From assembly GCA_051155755.1 (NCBI GenBank), contig DAXETY010000131.1, positions 1 through 23,587 of the forward strand: DNA of 23,587 nt. Reading direction: 5' to 3'. Below, in pieces: positions 6,898-14,293 of the stretch. The notes below the pieces were generated by a model, which did not search any database, was not told where the DNA came from, and saw nothing but the letters and a program-made list of their open reading frames with translations. The translations under genes were made by a program, and so were the position numbers. Origin of the DNA: DAXETY01 sp051155755 (lineage in GTDB: Bacteria; Desulfobacterota; Desulfobacteria; Desulfobacterales; SG8-13). Every line of letters begins with the position of its first letter. Within the stretch, counting starts at the first letter, position 1.

Positions 6898-7740
6898 TTA
6901 GATTTCTTCACACGCCAACATCTTTGCCGCCACCTCCTTGAGCAGCTTGGCCGCCAGCATTGCGGTGGCTCCATTTGGATCGCGCGATGGGTTGAATTCC
7001 ACGATATCGGCGCCGACCACCGGAGCCTGTATCTGCTGGATCATCGCGATCACCGTTCGGGTGTCGAACCCTCCGGGTTCGGGATGGGACACGCCCGGGG
7101 CGAATGCGGGATCGAAAGCGTCCAGGTCGATGGAAATATACAGCGGTCCGGAAAATCGGGGCGTGTTACCGGCAGACCATCGATACATTTCAACCATTTC
7201 CACGCCCAAGCGATCGGCCTGCAGACGCTGATGGGGATTGGCGGTGCGAATACCGATCTGAACCAATCGGGCAGCCAGCCGGTTTTCCATGATCCGCGCA
7301 AACGGGCTGGCATGGGAAAAAGGGTTGTTCTCGAATTGGTCGTAAAGGTCCGGATGCGCGTCGATCTGCAGCACGTTCAACGATTTGTATCGCCCACTGT
7401 AAGCCCGGATGATGGGGTAGGTGATCGAGTGATCGCCGCCCAATGACAGCACCCGCAGGTCACGGTCGAGCAATGCGGCGATCGCACTTTCGATCGTTTC
7501 GATCATTGCGGCGCCGTGCTTCGGTTCAATATCTCCCATATCCCGAAACCGGCAATGCGATTGGAGATCGGTGCCGTTTTCACAGCAACGGTTGGTCGAA
7601 GCGCAGTGAAACGCCTGCCGGATTCGAGCCGGTGCCGCGGCCGCGCCCCGCAGAAAAGACGCGTTTTCATCGCAGGGGATGCCGACCAGTGCCACTCCAC
7701 CTGCCGGGATTTGGTCCAACTTGGTTTTGAACGCAACCAC
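6898..7740 (-). CDS. Arginase/agmatinase family ureohydrolase
   Basis: A 280-residue binuclear-manganese hydrolase of the ureohydrolase family, probably cleaving agmatine to putrescine and urea or a related guanidino substrate. The metal-ligand motifs are intact: GGDHS (H104), DAHPDLYD (D127, H129, D131) and SIDLDAFDP (D205, D207), followed by the usual PGVSHPEPGG. A GTG start with AGGAGG 6 bases upstream is clear. A loop before the first metal motif is unusually Cys-rich (C46, C52, C53, C63). The gene stands alone, with no polyamine genes beside it. Agmatinase is the most likely activity, but formimidoylglutamase or guanidinobutyrase cannot be excluded. Confidence 0.9.
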   Translation of the reverse strand: MVAFKTKLDQIPAGGVALVGIPCDENASFLRGAAAAPARIRQAFHCASTNRCCENGTDLQSHCRFRDMGDIEPKHGAAMIETIESAIAALLDRDLRVLSLGGDHSITYPIIRAYSGRYKSLNVLQIDAHPDLYDQFENNPFSHASPFARIMENRLAARLVQIGIRTANPHQRLQADRLGVEMVEMYRWSAGNTPRFSGPLYISIDLDAFDPAFAPGVSHPEPGGFDTRTVIAMIQQIQAPVVGADIVEFNPSRDPNGATAMLAAKLLKEVAAKMLACEEI

Positions 7741-8054
7741 CGGTTACCTCCTGGCCGAAAGCGGAATCGGGCGGCTGCAGTCACTGGCAGCGTCAACCGG
7801 GAAGAAGCCCGGCGCACCGAAACGACCGGTTTCTTGCAACGGTACCGGAACCGCCCGGTTCGCGCAACCTTTGGGTTTTGCGCCGGCAGCTGCGCTGGAT
7901 GGAGAGACTGATTCAACCACTTTTGTCAAGGAATTTCTACATTATCCTTGACTTTGCATGCGGTAATTTCTAATAATTAGCATGATTTTGCAAGGTGAAG
8001 CGCAATTCCGGACGGCCGGCCGGGTTCTCGATCACCCGCCGAAGGAGAAAGGTA
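7741..8054. other. Divergent intergenic region, 314 bp
   Basis: It separates the minus-strand ureohydrolase from the plus-strand PilZ gene. The left 180 bases are GC-rich with overlapping open frames of low-complexity composition that I do not regard as genes. The right part turns AT-rich and contains the PilZ promoter and an inverted repeat. The ureohydrolase promoter was not located. Confidence 0.5.
7925..7976 (+). promoter_or_regulatory. Sigma-70-type promoter with overlapping inverted repeat (PilZ gene)
   Basis: TTGACT (7948-7953) and TAATAA (7971-7976) are separated by 17 bases, an excellent vegetative promoter pointing at the PilZ gene, whose start is about 80 bases downstream. GTCAAGG (7925-7931) and CCTTGAC (7946-7952) form a perfect 7-bp inverted repeat with a 14-base spacer, and its right arm covers the -35 box. 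This is a plausible repressor or activator site; the binding protein is unknown. Confidence 0.6.
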
Positions 8055-8405
8055 ATGGCAGAAGAAGACCGCAGGTCAAGTATTCGCATCCCGGGCAAAT
8101 ACGAGATCAATTTCATCAACGATGACGATTATTTGATTTCGTACAGCAAGGACATCTCCGTGGACGGCATGTTCATCCGCACCAACAGCGCCCCGCCGGT
8201 GGGAGAGTTGACCACACTGACCTTTTCCATTGGCAGTATCGAGCAGGTATCCGTGGATGCCCGGGTCGTATGGGTAAATGATTCCGAATCTTCCGGAGAT
8301 CCCGGTATGGGCGTTCAGTTCGTCGATCCCCCCCAGGAACTTAAAGAAACGATCCTTTCCATCGTTCGACGTGTCGCTGTTCTGGAGCAGCATAAATCCG
8401 ACTGA
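8055..8405 (+). CDS. Single-domain PilZ protein
   Basis: A 116-residue cytoplasmic protein made of one PilZ domain, a receptor for the second messenger cyclic di-GMP. Both halves of the ligand site are present: R7-x3-R11 (RSSIR) near the N-terminus and D33-x-S35-x2-G38 (DISVDG). The second is followed by MFIRT and later GMGVQFVDPP, as in the myxobacterial/deltaproteobacterial PilZ subfamily (TIGR02266 type). The ATG at 8055 has GGAGAAAGG upstream, so the longer frame from 7995 is not used. It has its own promoter and no operon partner. The output is probably motility, adhesion or development, but the partner is unknown. Confidence 0.9.
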   Translation: MAEEDRRSSIRIPGKYEINFINDDDYLISYSKDISVDGMFIRTNSAPPVGELTTLTFSIGSIEQVSVDARVVWVNDSESSGDPGMGVQFVDPPQELKETILSIVRRVAVLEQHKSD

Positions 8406-8540
8406 TTGCTGGCGCCCGCCCTGATCGGCACTACCGGGCCGGATTCAACTGTCCCGCATGGGGTGTTGATAACTTTTTCAATCCCGCAACGATAATTTTG
8501 GCGCCTTTCGAGCGTGTTGATGCCCTTTTCGTCCCGCCTT

Positions 8541-9248
8541 TTAAACAATTTCCAGCTCAGACAGCACCCGATCCATCTGTTTTCCCCACCCCCGGTTGGC
8601 TTTCGGGTTTGCCGGGCTGGGATGCGTGACCTCTGCGATCGTACAAGCTGCATGATCCAGCGCTCGTTGCGCACAGGAGCGCGCAAATTTGCCGATTCCG
8701 ATCACAAACTGGGGTTGCAGACACTCGACAATTTCCTGCAGGGCTTGATCGCAGTATTGCAGCAGCGGCTCCTTTTCGGTTTTTTTAAGCTTGTCCGGCG
8801 TCCGGTTTTTGCCGCCGGACTCCATGAACACCAGCGGGCAGTAGTTGGCGACAAAAAACCGCGAGAAAAAATTTTCGGGCGTGTCGAATCTTCGATGGGC
8901 CCAGCCCCATAGGCGTCGGCCGCTGACCTCGCGCTTTTCACAGTCGAATCCCTGTACCGGACGCTTGGGATGTTCATGTTCCGGTTTGCCCACCGGGGCT
9001 TCGATGTTCAGCCAGTTCCTGACGCAAACGACGTCGCCGAACGGCACGCCCGTTTGCACCATGCCCCAGGGTCCCGGATTCATGCCGAGCAGTACAACCT
9101 GCTTGGGTCCCCGACCGTATTTCCGCAGGTATTGGTCGTAACTTTTGCGAGCGTAGCCAAGCGGATTGTACACGTGCGTGACCGGTGGTTCGAATCGCAG
9201 GGGGGCCAGATTTTCGAGCAGCTGGTCGGTGATTTTCTGCAGGTTCAT
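8541..9248 (-). CDS. SMUG1-like uracil-DNA glycosylase (family 3)
   Basis: A 235-residue base-excision-repair glycosylase removing uracil (and oxidised pyrimidines) from DNA. The hallmark motif GMNPGPWGMVQTGVPFGD at residues 55-72 is nearly identical to animal SMUG1. NYCPLVFM is present in the middle, and the second catalytic/intercalating motif HPSPANPKANRGW starts at residue 209. These motifs separate it from families 1, 2 and 4; there is no iron-sulfur cysteine set. GGAAGGGG lies just before the ATG. SMUG1 is mainly known from animals, with bacterial homologues scattered and best known from Geobacter. The gene follows a methyltransferase gene by 49 bases on the same strand. Confidence 0.92.
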   Translation of the reverse strand: MNLQKITDQLLENLAPLRFEPPVTHVYNPLGYARKSYDQYLRKYGRGPKQVVLLGMNPGPWGMVQTGVPFGDVVCVRNWLNIEAPVGKPEHEHPKRPVQGFDCEKREVSGRRLWGWAHRRFDTPENFFSRFFVANYCPLVFMESGGKNRTPDKLKKTEKEPLLQYCDQALQEIVECLQPQFVIGIGKFARSCAQRALDHAACTIAEVTHPSPANPKANRGWGKQMDRVLSELEIV

Positions 9249-9297
9249 TCCCCTTCCGTTGACTTTCCGGTTGCCCGGCGATGGCTGCGATTATGGC

Positions 9298-9897
9298 TCA
9301 AATGCCCGGTTTATCGGCCACAAACCACGCATAAAGCTGCAGCATTTCGTCGGTGGCAACAACCTTGAATCCGGTTTTTTCCAGTGCTTCGGCGAACTGA
9401 GCCCGGTTGAAACGGTCTTGCTGGGGATGACGCAGGAGTCGACGGAACACCGGGTGAACGATGTATTTGGCCAGGATTTCTTCGACGAAAAAACGGCCGC
9501 CGGGTTTGAGGACCCGGAAGGCTTCCGTTACAGCCTCGCGCCAGGGAACCACGTGGTGCAGTGCGCCGAAATCGAAAACGGCATCGTATGATTCATCTTT
9601 GAGGGGCATGTGGACCGTGTCGGCTGCCCAGAAAAGCGGCTGTGGTTCCCCCGAGGAGTGATAGCGACGGGCCAGGCGCACCATGTGAATATCCAGGTCG
9701 AAGGCGTGCACGGTGCCGGCGCCGAACTCCTCGAACAGCAGCCGGGCCCCGAAGCCGCGTCCACAGCCGATTTCCAGCACCCTGGCGCCTTCGACCCTGC
9801 CACCCATGCGTTTGAGCCGGCGCGCTTCGAAGCGCCGGTGCAGGGCCGCCCGCACCGGGTTGTTCATCAGGGCTTTTTCGAGGAAGTTTAATTGCAA
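9298..9897 (-). CDS. Class I SAM-dependent methyltransferase (Methyltransf_11 type)
   Basis: A Rossmann-fold methyltransferase. Motif I reads VLEIGCGRGFGA (about residue 40), followed by the acidic loop HAFDLDIHM, then AADTVHMPLKDESYDAVFDFGALHHV and the post-motif RVLKPGGRFFVEEIL. The length and motif order resemble UbiE-like small-molecule methyltransferases; the acceptor is unknown. The start is uncertain. TTG 9897 has AAGAGGA 8 bases upstream and is preferred; TTG 9906 abuts that site, and ATG 9867 lacks one. The helical N-terminal LEKALMNNPVRAALHRR suggests the upstream start is right. Gene order with the glycosylase suggests co-transcription, but no functional link is evident. Confidence 0.87.
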   Translation of the reverse strand: MQLNFLEKALMNNPVRAALHRRFEARRLKRMGGRVEGARVLEIGCGRGFGARLLFEEFGAGTVHAFDLDIHMVRLARRYHSSGEPQPLFWAADTVHMPLKDESYDAVFDFGALHHVVPWREAVTEAFRVLKPGGRFFVEEILAKYIVHPVFRRLLRHPQQDRFNRAQFAEALEKTGFKVVATDEMLQLYAWFVADKPGI

Positions 9898-9969
9898 ATT
9901 TCGCAATCCTCTTCAAGTTTTGTCCGGGTGTTTCTTGCCCAGACCGGGTGCTGCTGCGAGTTCAACATC

Positions 9970-9987
9970 GAAGCACAAACGTGCTTC
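9970..9987 (-). terminator. Hairpin downstream of the sirtuin gene
   Basis: GAAGCAC and GTGCTTC form a perfect 7-bp stem with a 4-base loop, about 12 bases past the sirtuin stop codon on the minus strand. There is no T-run after it, so it is either a weak terminator or a 3'-end stabilising hairpin. Confidence 0.4.
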
Positions 9988-9999
9988 TATCTCAAACCA

Positions 10000-10740
10000 T
10001 CAATGCCGGGTTGACATCAGATTCTTTACCGTTTCGAGCAGTCGCGGCAGCGCGGTACCCGCCTTTTCCAGTATAACGAAATCAGCGGCCGCAAAGGCCC
10101 TTTCAAGGTTGATCTCCACGATGACGGCGCCGTTTTCTTTGGCCACTGCGGGCAGATGCGCCGCCGGGTAGACCACCGCGGAAGTTCCGACGACCAGCAT
10201 CATTCGACAGTTCTGCGCATGCTCGTAAGCCGATGTCAGTGCGTTTGGCGGCAGCGATTCACCGAACAAAACGGTGTTGGGTTTGAGAACGCCCCCGCAT
10301 TCACAATACGGAGGTGTTTCCGGCGGGATATGAGGCGCCAGGAATTTTTTCCGACACTGCAGGCAGTTGATTTCACGAAGGCTGCCGTGGATTTCGATCA
10401 CGTTGCGACTGCCGGCTTTCCGATGCAGACCGTCGATGTTCTGGGTGATGATCTGTTCCACCATTCCGAGCCGTTCCATTTCCGCCAGGGCCCGGTGCGC
10501 CGCATTGGGTTGGAAGCGGTCGTAATTGCGAATGAAATCACCCCGGATTTCCCAGTACTTGGAAGGATCGTTCCGGAACACCTCGATGGAAGCATAAACA
10601 GCGGGGTCGTATTGATGCCAGAGGCCGCCCGGATCGCGAAAGGTTGCGATACCGCTTTCGGCGGATATCCCCGCGCCGCTGAGAACGACGCATTGCTTGA
10701 TATCAAAAAGCCGTTGCGCCACATCAGCGTACGTGTTCAT
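10000..10740 (-). CDS. cobB: Sir2-family NAD(+)-dependent protein deacylase
   Basis: A 246-residue cytoplasmic sirtuin removing acetyl groups from protein lysines using NAD(+). Visible are GAGISAESGIATFRD (residues 22-36), TQNIDGLH (99-106), the catalytic His in IHGS (H118) and the structural zinc cysteines C126, C129, C146 and C148. The Tyr/Arg pair that gives E. coli CobB and SIRT5 their desuccinylase activity is not seen in the helix before QPNAAH, so a plain deacetylase is more likely. AAGGGAG precedes the ATG. The gene begins 9 bases after a small membrane protein gene, suggesting one transcript. Substrates, such as acetyl-CoA synthetase, are not indicated by the context. Confidence 0.93.
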   Translation of the reverse strand: MNTYADVAQRLFDIKQCVVLSGAGISAESGIATFRDPGGLWHQYDPAVYASIEVFRNDPSKYWEIRGDFIRNYDRFQPNAAHRALAEMERLGMVEQIITQNIDGLHRKAGSRNVIEIHGSLREINCLQCRKKFLAPHIPPETPPYCECGGVLKPNTVLFGESLPPNALTSAYEHAQNCRMMLVVGTSAVVYPAAHLPAVAKENGAVIVEINLERAFAAADFVILEKAGTALPRLLETVKNLMSTRH

Positions 10741-10749
10741 TGGGCTCCC

Positions 10750-10983
10750 TTACTGCCAGTGGACGATGATTTCGGGAATCAGGTTCCACAGAAAGTAAAA
10801 GATCAGCGCCAGCACCACGATGATCGGCAATATCAACGATATGGCCAATGAATGGAATGCCAGCGTCTCTCGGCGCTGCCGCTCCGCTTTACTGCGGGCC
10901 CGGTGTCGCACGAGCAGGATACCGGCCGGCAGCAGCAGTACAATGGCAATCATGTTGCGCGTCCAAAAGGCGATTGCTGTCAA
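10750..10983 (-). CDS. Small two-helix membrane protein, start uncertain
   Basis: No family recognised. Two hydrophobic helices (about residues 9-25 and 45-70) are separated by a strongly basic loop containing HRARSKAERQRR. The TTG at 10983 has no ribosome binding site. The frame stays open and membrane-protein-like for 15 more codons upstream (IKQRLIDATIVAAAF) but offers no ATG, GTG or TTG there. In another frame, ATG 11032 follows a run of seven G but stops after 7 codons. A non-canonical start, a mutated start or a sequencing error is possible. It is 9 bases ahead of the sirtuin gene. Confidence 0.6.
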   Translation of the reverse strand: MTAIAFWTRNMIAIVLLLPAGILLVRHRARSKAERQRRETLAFHSLAISLILPIIVVLALIFYFLWNLIPEIIVHWQ

Positions 10984-11201
10984 AAACGCCGCCGCAACGA
11001 TGGTCGCGTCAATCAGCCGCTGTTTGATTCATGCCCCCCCAGCCGCACTTCGTTGACCCGCACAGCAGACCAACTGCAATGCAACGACAAGGCCGCAGCT
11101 TTCGCCCGAATCCGCCGAACCGCAGCTGCTGCTGTCGGTGGTTTGTTTACACTCCAAATGAGGGGTTCAATTGTTCAAATTTTTTTTAAAAGGAAATCAG
11201 C

Positions 11202-11224
11202 GCCGGGGCGGCGGTGGCCCCGGC
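11202..11224 (-). terminator. GC-rich hairpin downstream of mscS
   Basis: GCCGGGGC and GCCCCGGC form a perfect 8-bp stem with a 7-base loop, about 46 bases past the MscS stop codon. On the minus strand a T-rich stretch (ATTTCCTTTT) follows after a few bases, which fits a rho-independent terminator with an imperfect U-tract. The rest of the gap (10984-11201) holds only an AT-rich patch and no gene I can support. Confidence 0.55.
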
Positions 11225-11270
11225 ATGGACTGACTTCCGAACACCTGGCTTTTGGAGAAAATGTTTCGAT

Positions 11271-12122
11271 TTAAACGGATTCCGCCGTTGCCGCCGGGGA
11301 CGATTCGACTTTGTGTTCATAAAGATGGACGTCACGCTGCGGAAATGGAATCGAAATGCCTTCCGCATCGAAACGCTTTTTCACTTTTTCGGTGGTATCG
11401 AAGAGGAAGTTCCAGTAGTCCGATGCCTTCGTCCAGGGGCGAACGTAGAAATTGACGCTGCTGTCGGCCAGCTCGGCCAGGGCGATGACCGGTGCGGGGT
11501 CTTTGAGCACCCGGTCGTCCGCGTCAATGATCTCCTGCAGGATTTGCTTGGCCTTGTCGATGTCGTCGTCGTAGCTGATTCCGAACACCAGGTCCACCCT
11601 TCGCGTGCCCTTGGTGGAGTAATTGACGATGTTGTTGGATGTCAGGCTGGCATTGGGTATGATCACCGTTTTGTTGTCCGGGGTCTGCAGCTGGGTGGTG
11701 AAAATCTGGATCTGCTCGACGGTGCCGGCGGTGCCGGCGCCTTCAATGTAGTCGCCCACCTTGAAGGGGCGGAAGATAATCATCAGAAAGCCGGCCGCGA
11801 AATTGGCCAACGATCCCTGCAGGGCCAGGCCGATGGCCAGGCCGGCGGCACCGATCACCGCAATAAAGGATGTGGTCTGGATGCCCAGCTGGCTAAGGGC
11901 GGCCAGCACGACAAAAGCGATCAATGCATAGTACGTGAGACTGGCTGCAAAAGTGCCCAACGTCGGATCCACCTCGCGTTTCTTCATGACGTTGTTGACG
12001 ACTTTGCGGAAAATCTTGGCGATCCAATTACCGATGACCAGAATGGCGATGGCCGCGATGACCTTGATGCCGTAGAGGGTCAGCAGCCCGTATAATTTTT
12101 CGACGATCACTGCCACATCCAT
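11271..12122 (-). CDS. mscS: Small-conductance mechanosensitive channel MscS
   Basis: An inner-membrane channel that opens under membrane tension to release solutes during hypo-osmotic shock. It is 283 residues long, close to the E. coli protein, with TM1 near residues 12-34 and TM2 near 60-82. The pore helix TM3 has the Gly/Ala packing pattern GAAGLAIGLALQGSLANFAAG near 91-111 and is followed by FRPFKVGDYIE. The cytoplasmic vestibule contains IPNASLTSNNIVNYS. AAAGGAGG lies just before the ATG. It stands alone between a likely terminator and a 367-bp gap. MscS is the only mechanosensitive channel in the window. Confidence 0.95.
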   Translation of the reverse strand: MDVAVIVEKLYGLLTLYGIKVIAAIAILVIGNWIAKIFRKVVNNVMKKREVDPTLGTFAASLTYYALIAFVVLAALSQLGIQTTSFIAVIGAAGLAIGLALQGSLANFAAGFLMIIFRPFKVGDYIEGAGTAGTVEQIQIFTTQLQTPDNKTVIIPNASLTSNNIVNYSTKGTRRVDLVFGISYDDDIDKAKQILQEIIDADDRVLKDPAPVIALAELADSSVNFYVRPWTKASDYWNFLFDTTEKVKKRFDAEGISIPFPQRDVHLYEHKVESSPAATAESV

Positions 12123-12489
12123 GGCTTTCCTCCTTTATCGGACGGGGGTTAACGCAATACAGGCGGACGGACGTTCAGGATCGGGTGACATCACCCGGAA
12201 CGTTTTTCACTGCTTTCGGTGCGGGTGCGATCGGCAAGCGCGCATACATTACGCCGTCGCTCATATCGTGTTCGTTGGCGGAGAACGGTATCCTTTAGAG
12301 GTCGTGCGGATATCGGCCGGTTTGAAGGCACATGGATTACAAAAATACGGCGTTATCCCTGAGGAAACAGCAGCCAAACGGAACGACGACCCGGATGCGC
12401 TACAATAATACCGCTAAAGAGCGATGCAAGCTCTGCTTTGCGGGCAGATCGGAATTTTCACCTGAGCGTTTCAAATTGATCCGGTGGGG
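12123..12489. other. Intergenic region upstream of mscS, 367 bp
   Basis: It lies between the mscS start and the end of the SIMPL gene, both on the minus strand. It holds the CGGGTGA/TCACCCG palindrome, a weak AGAGC/GCTCT hairpin near 12417-12434 that could end the SIMPL transcript, and a copy of the recurrent motif (12464-12478, minus strand AATTTGAAACGCTC). An open frame on the plus strand at 12121-12408 has no ribosome binding site or recognisable content and is not called. Confidence 0.5.
12182..12197. promoter_or_regulatory. Palindrome upstream of mscS
   Basis: CGGGTGA and TCACCCG are separated by CA, forming a compact 16-bp inverted repeat 60-75 bases before the mscS start. The size and symmetry suit a dimeric regulator's operator in the mscS promoter region, or a hairpin in its leader RNA. 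No -35/-10 pair was recognised with confidence. Confidence 0.4.
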
Positions 12490-13194
12490 CTAGCGAATCT
12501 CGAAGATCATCTCGACGGCGGTCTCGACTTCCAGCTCCCCGGGTAGGATCGGTGTGGGCGCACCACCCGCGCCGGCTTCCATGGCCATTCGCATCGGCGC
12601 CGGTCCGCTCTGGTCGACCTCTCTGATTTTCAGGACCCGCACCAGTCCGAGGTCGGCCGCGGCAGCCAGTTCAGTGGCCTGTCGCCGGGCATTTTCCACC
12701 GCTTTTTCCCGGGCCAGGATGCGGGCCTCCATCTCCTTGTCGTTACTGAAATACAGCCGGCCGATCTGGTCCGCACCGGCCTCCACTGCGCTGTCGATAA
12801 ACGTGCCGACCTTTTCCAACAGGCGGGTCTTCAACACAACTTGGTTTTCGACTCGATATCCTTCGGGGCGATAACGGTCGCTTTTTTCATAGACGGGTTG
12901 CAGGTTGAATCGGGCGGTGTTGATCTGGTCTTCCGGGCCCATTTGCCGACGCAGTTGATCCAGCATTGACTGTGTTTGCTGGGCGTTTTGCTTTACCGCT
13001 TCGGAGGCCGAACGGGCGCTGGTAACTACGCTGAAGGACAGCACCGCGATGTTGGCTTCCAGGACAACTTTGGCGCGCCCGACAACTTCGAGGGTTGCAA
13101 CGCCGCTTTCGGTCTGGGCCGCAGAAACAACCGGCATCATCGCAGCCATCAGGACCGCTGCAGCGAAGGCAAGAATCAGAGCATTTCGGTACAT
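12490..13194 (-). CDS. SIMPL-domain (DUF541) periplasmic protein
   Basis: A 234-residue exported protein with a clear signal peptide (MYRNALILAFAAAVLMAA, cleavage expected after VVSA) and a full SIMPL domain. It opens with GVATLEVVGRAKVVLEANIAVLSFSV and has the internal repeat VLKTRLLEKVGTFID. The domain forms oligomers in periplasmic proteins such as E. coli YggE, linked to oxidative stress; the exact role is unclear. The ATG at 13194 has GGGAG 7 bases upstream, while the ATG at 13227 has none, so the shorter reading is used. The gene follows the alpha/beta hydrolase closely and is probably co-transcribed with it. Confidence 0.88.
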   Translation of the reverse strand: MYRNALILAFAAAVLMAAMMPVVSAAQTESGVATLEVVGRAKVVLEANIAVLSFSVVTSARSASEAVKQNAQQTQSMLDQLRRQMGPEDQINTARFNLQPVYEKSDRYRPEGYRVENQVVLKTRLLEKVGTFIDSAVEAGADQIGRLYFSNDKEMEARILAREKAVENARRQATELAAAADLGLVRVLKIREVDQSGPAPMRMAMEAGAGGAPTPILPGELEVETAVEMIFEIR

Positions 13195-13227
13195 GGGTTT
13201 TCTCCCGGTTTTTGGTTTTATAAACAT

Positions 13228-14121
13228 TCAAGCCGCGTGCCCGGCAATGGCCTCGATCACCTCGTCCCACACCGCCGGCATCAGGGTATGACCCATCCCG
13301 GAGATGATTTTCAGTTCAGCGTTCGGCACGGCCTCGGCGATTGCGCGGCCGCAGGGCAGGGGCAAAAGCGGATCGGCATCACCGTGGATGACCAGGGTGG
13401 GTACGGTCACCTTCTTCAGCTCACCGGTGCGATCTCCGGCCGCCACCACGGCGGCATACTGGCGGGCCACTCCGGCCGGGTTCAGCCCGCGTTCGAAGGA
13501 CTGCAAAGCCCACTTGCGGGCCAGCGCAACGTCCACGGGAATCCTGGGACCGTTCAGGATTGCCAGTGCCTCGGCAAACGCATCGATATAACGGTCCCGG
13601 TCGGTCGGGAAAGGTCGCTGCAGAATATCCAGTACTTCAGCGGTGGGCGGCGGCAGGTCGGGTGCCCCGGTGGTCGACATCAGGGAGGTCAGCGTGCGCA
13701 GGTGCCGGCGATAGTGGATGGCCATCAGCTGGGCGATCATGCCGCCCATGGACTCACCGACCACGTGGGCACTTTCCAGTTCCAGCGCCTCGATAAGCCC
13801 TATGGCGTCTTTGGCCATATCGAGCAGCGTGTAAGGAAGGGCCGGATTTTGTCCCTGCAGCCATGCGTTGCCGATTTCCATGGGGTCGGGCACCCGCATG
13901 CGATTGAAATGAGTCGAGAGGCCGATGTCGCGGTTGTCGAAACGAATCACCCAGTACTTTTTTTCGGCCAGGCGGCGGCAGAAAGATTCATCCCACTGAA
14001 CCATCTGAGAGCCCAGACCCATGATCAGCAGCAGGGGACGATCCCTGCGGCTGCCGAAGGTTTCATAGGCGATGCGGATTCCATTCACACTGGCAAAGGC
14101 TACGTCGTCGATTGTTTCCAA
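13228..14121 (-). CDS. Alpha/beta-fold hydrolase
   Basis: A 297-residue cytoplasmic alpha/beta hydrolase with an intact catalytic triad: nucleophile Ser124 in GESMGG, Asp250 in HGDADPLLP and His278 in GMGHTL. The oxyanion region is LLIMGLGSQMVQW, followed by FDNRDIGLS. It resembles the esterase/lipase branch related to aclacinomycin methylesterase-type proteins; the substrate is unknown. The start is TTG 14121, fixed by GGAGG six bases upstream. The recurrent TTTGAAACGCTC motif lies 33-49 bases before the start. Confidence 0.9.
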   Translation of the reverse strand: METIDDVAFASVNGIRIAYETFGSRRDRPLLLIMGLGSQMVQWDESFCRRLAEKKYWVIRFDNRDIGLSTHFNRMRVPDPMEIGNAWLQGQNPALPYTLLDMAKDAIGLIEALELESAHVVGESMGGMIAQLMAIHYRRHLRTLTSLMSTTGAPDLPPPTAEVLDILQRPFPTDRDRYIDAFAEALAILNGPRIPVDVALARKWALQSFERGLNPAGVARQYAAVVAAGDRTGELKKVTVPTLVIHGDADPLLPLPCGRAIAEAVPNAELKIISGMGHTLMPAVWDEVIEAIAGHAA

Positions 14122-14153
14122 GGATTACCTCCATTGACTATGCCATCTAAATG

Positions 14154-14176
14154 GAGCGTTTCAAATTTTCAAAACG
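14154..14176 (-). promoter_or_regulatory. Copy of the recurrent AAATTTGAAACGYTC motif (hydrolase upstream)
   Basis: On the minus strand the core reads GAAAATTTGAAACGCTC, preceded by CGTTTT, which makes the whole partly palindromic. It sits 33-55 bases before the hydrolase TTG start, where a promoter or operator is expected. It is the best-conserved copy in the window. Confidence 0.45.
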
Positions 14177-14293
14177 TAAATCGATGTAAAGCCGTATTTC
14201 AATCCGTAATCACTGAATCCGGACGGCGAAAGGGCAACGGCCTGAATCGGTGTGACCGCCGGCAATAGCAGTCCCGGCTTCCATCTGCTGCGG

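Noticed and set aside
6833..6901. 22-codon frame on the plus strand (MGKNPAEKAAQRE...)
   Set aside because: Hydrophilic and gene-like at a glance, but without a ribosome binding site and overlapping the end of the ureohydrolase gene; likely chance.
7503..7951. Open frames on both strands in the gap upstream of the ureohydrolase
   Set aside because: Low-complexity Arg/Ala/Pro-rich translations typical of GC-rich non-coding DNA; no start signals.
9185..9200. GGTTCGAATCGC resembling a tRNA T-arm
   Set aside because: It is inside the glycosylase gene and no acceptor stem or anticodon arm surrounds it.
11214..12095. 293-codon open frame opposite mscS
   Set aside because: It is antisense to a clear MscS gene; no motif or ribosome binding site.
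12121..12408. 95-codon open frame on the plus strand upstream of mscS
   Set aside because: It begins across the mscS start, has no ribosome binding site and no family-like sequence.
12976..14268. 430-codon open frame on the plus strand opposite the hydrolase and SIMPL genes
   Set aside because: It is a shadow of two well-supported minus-strand genes and its translation is rich in Gly, His and Gln with no motif.
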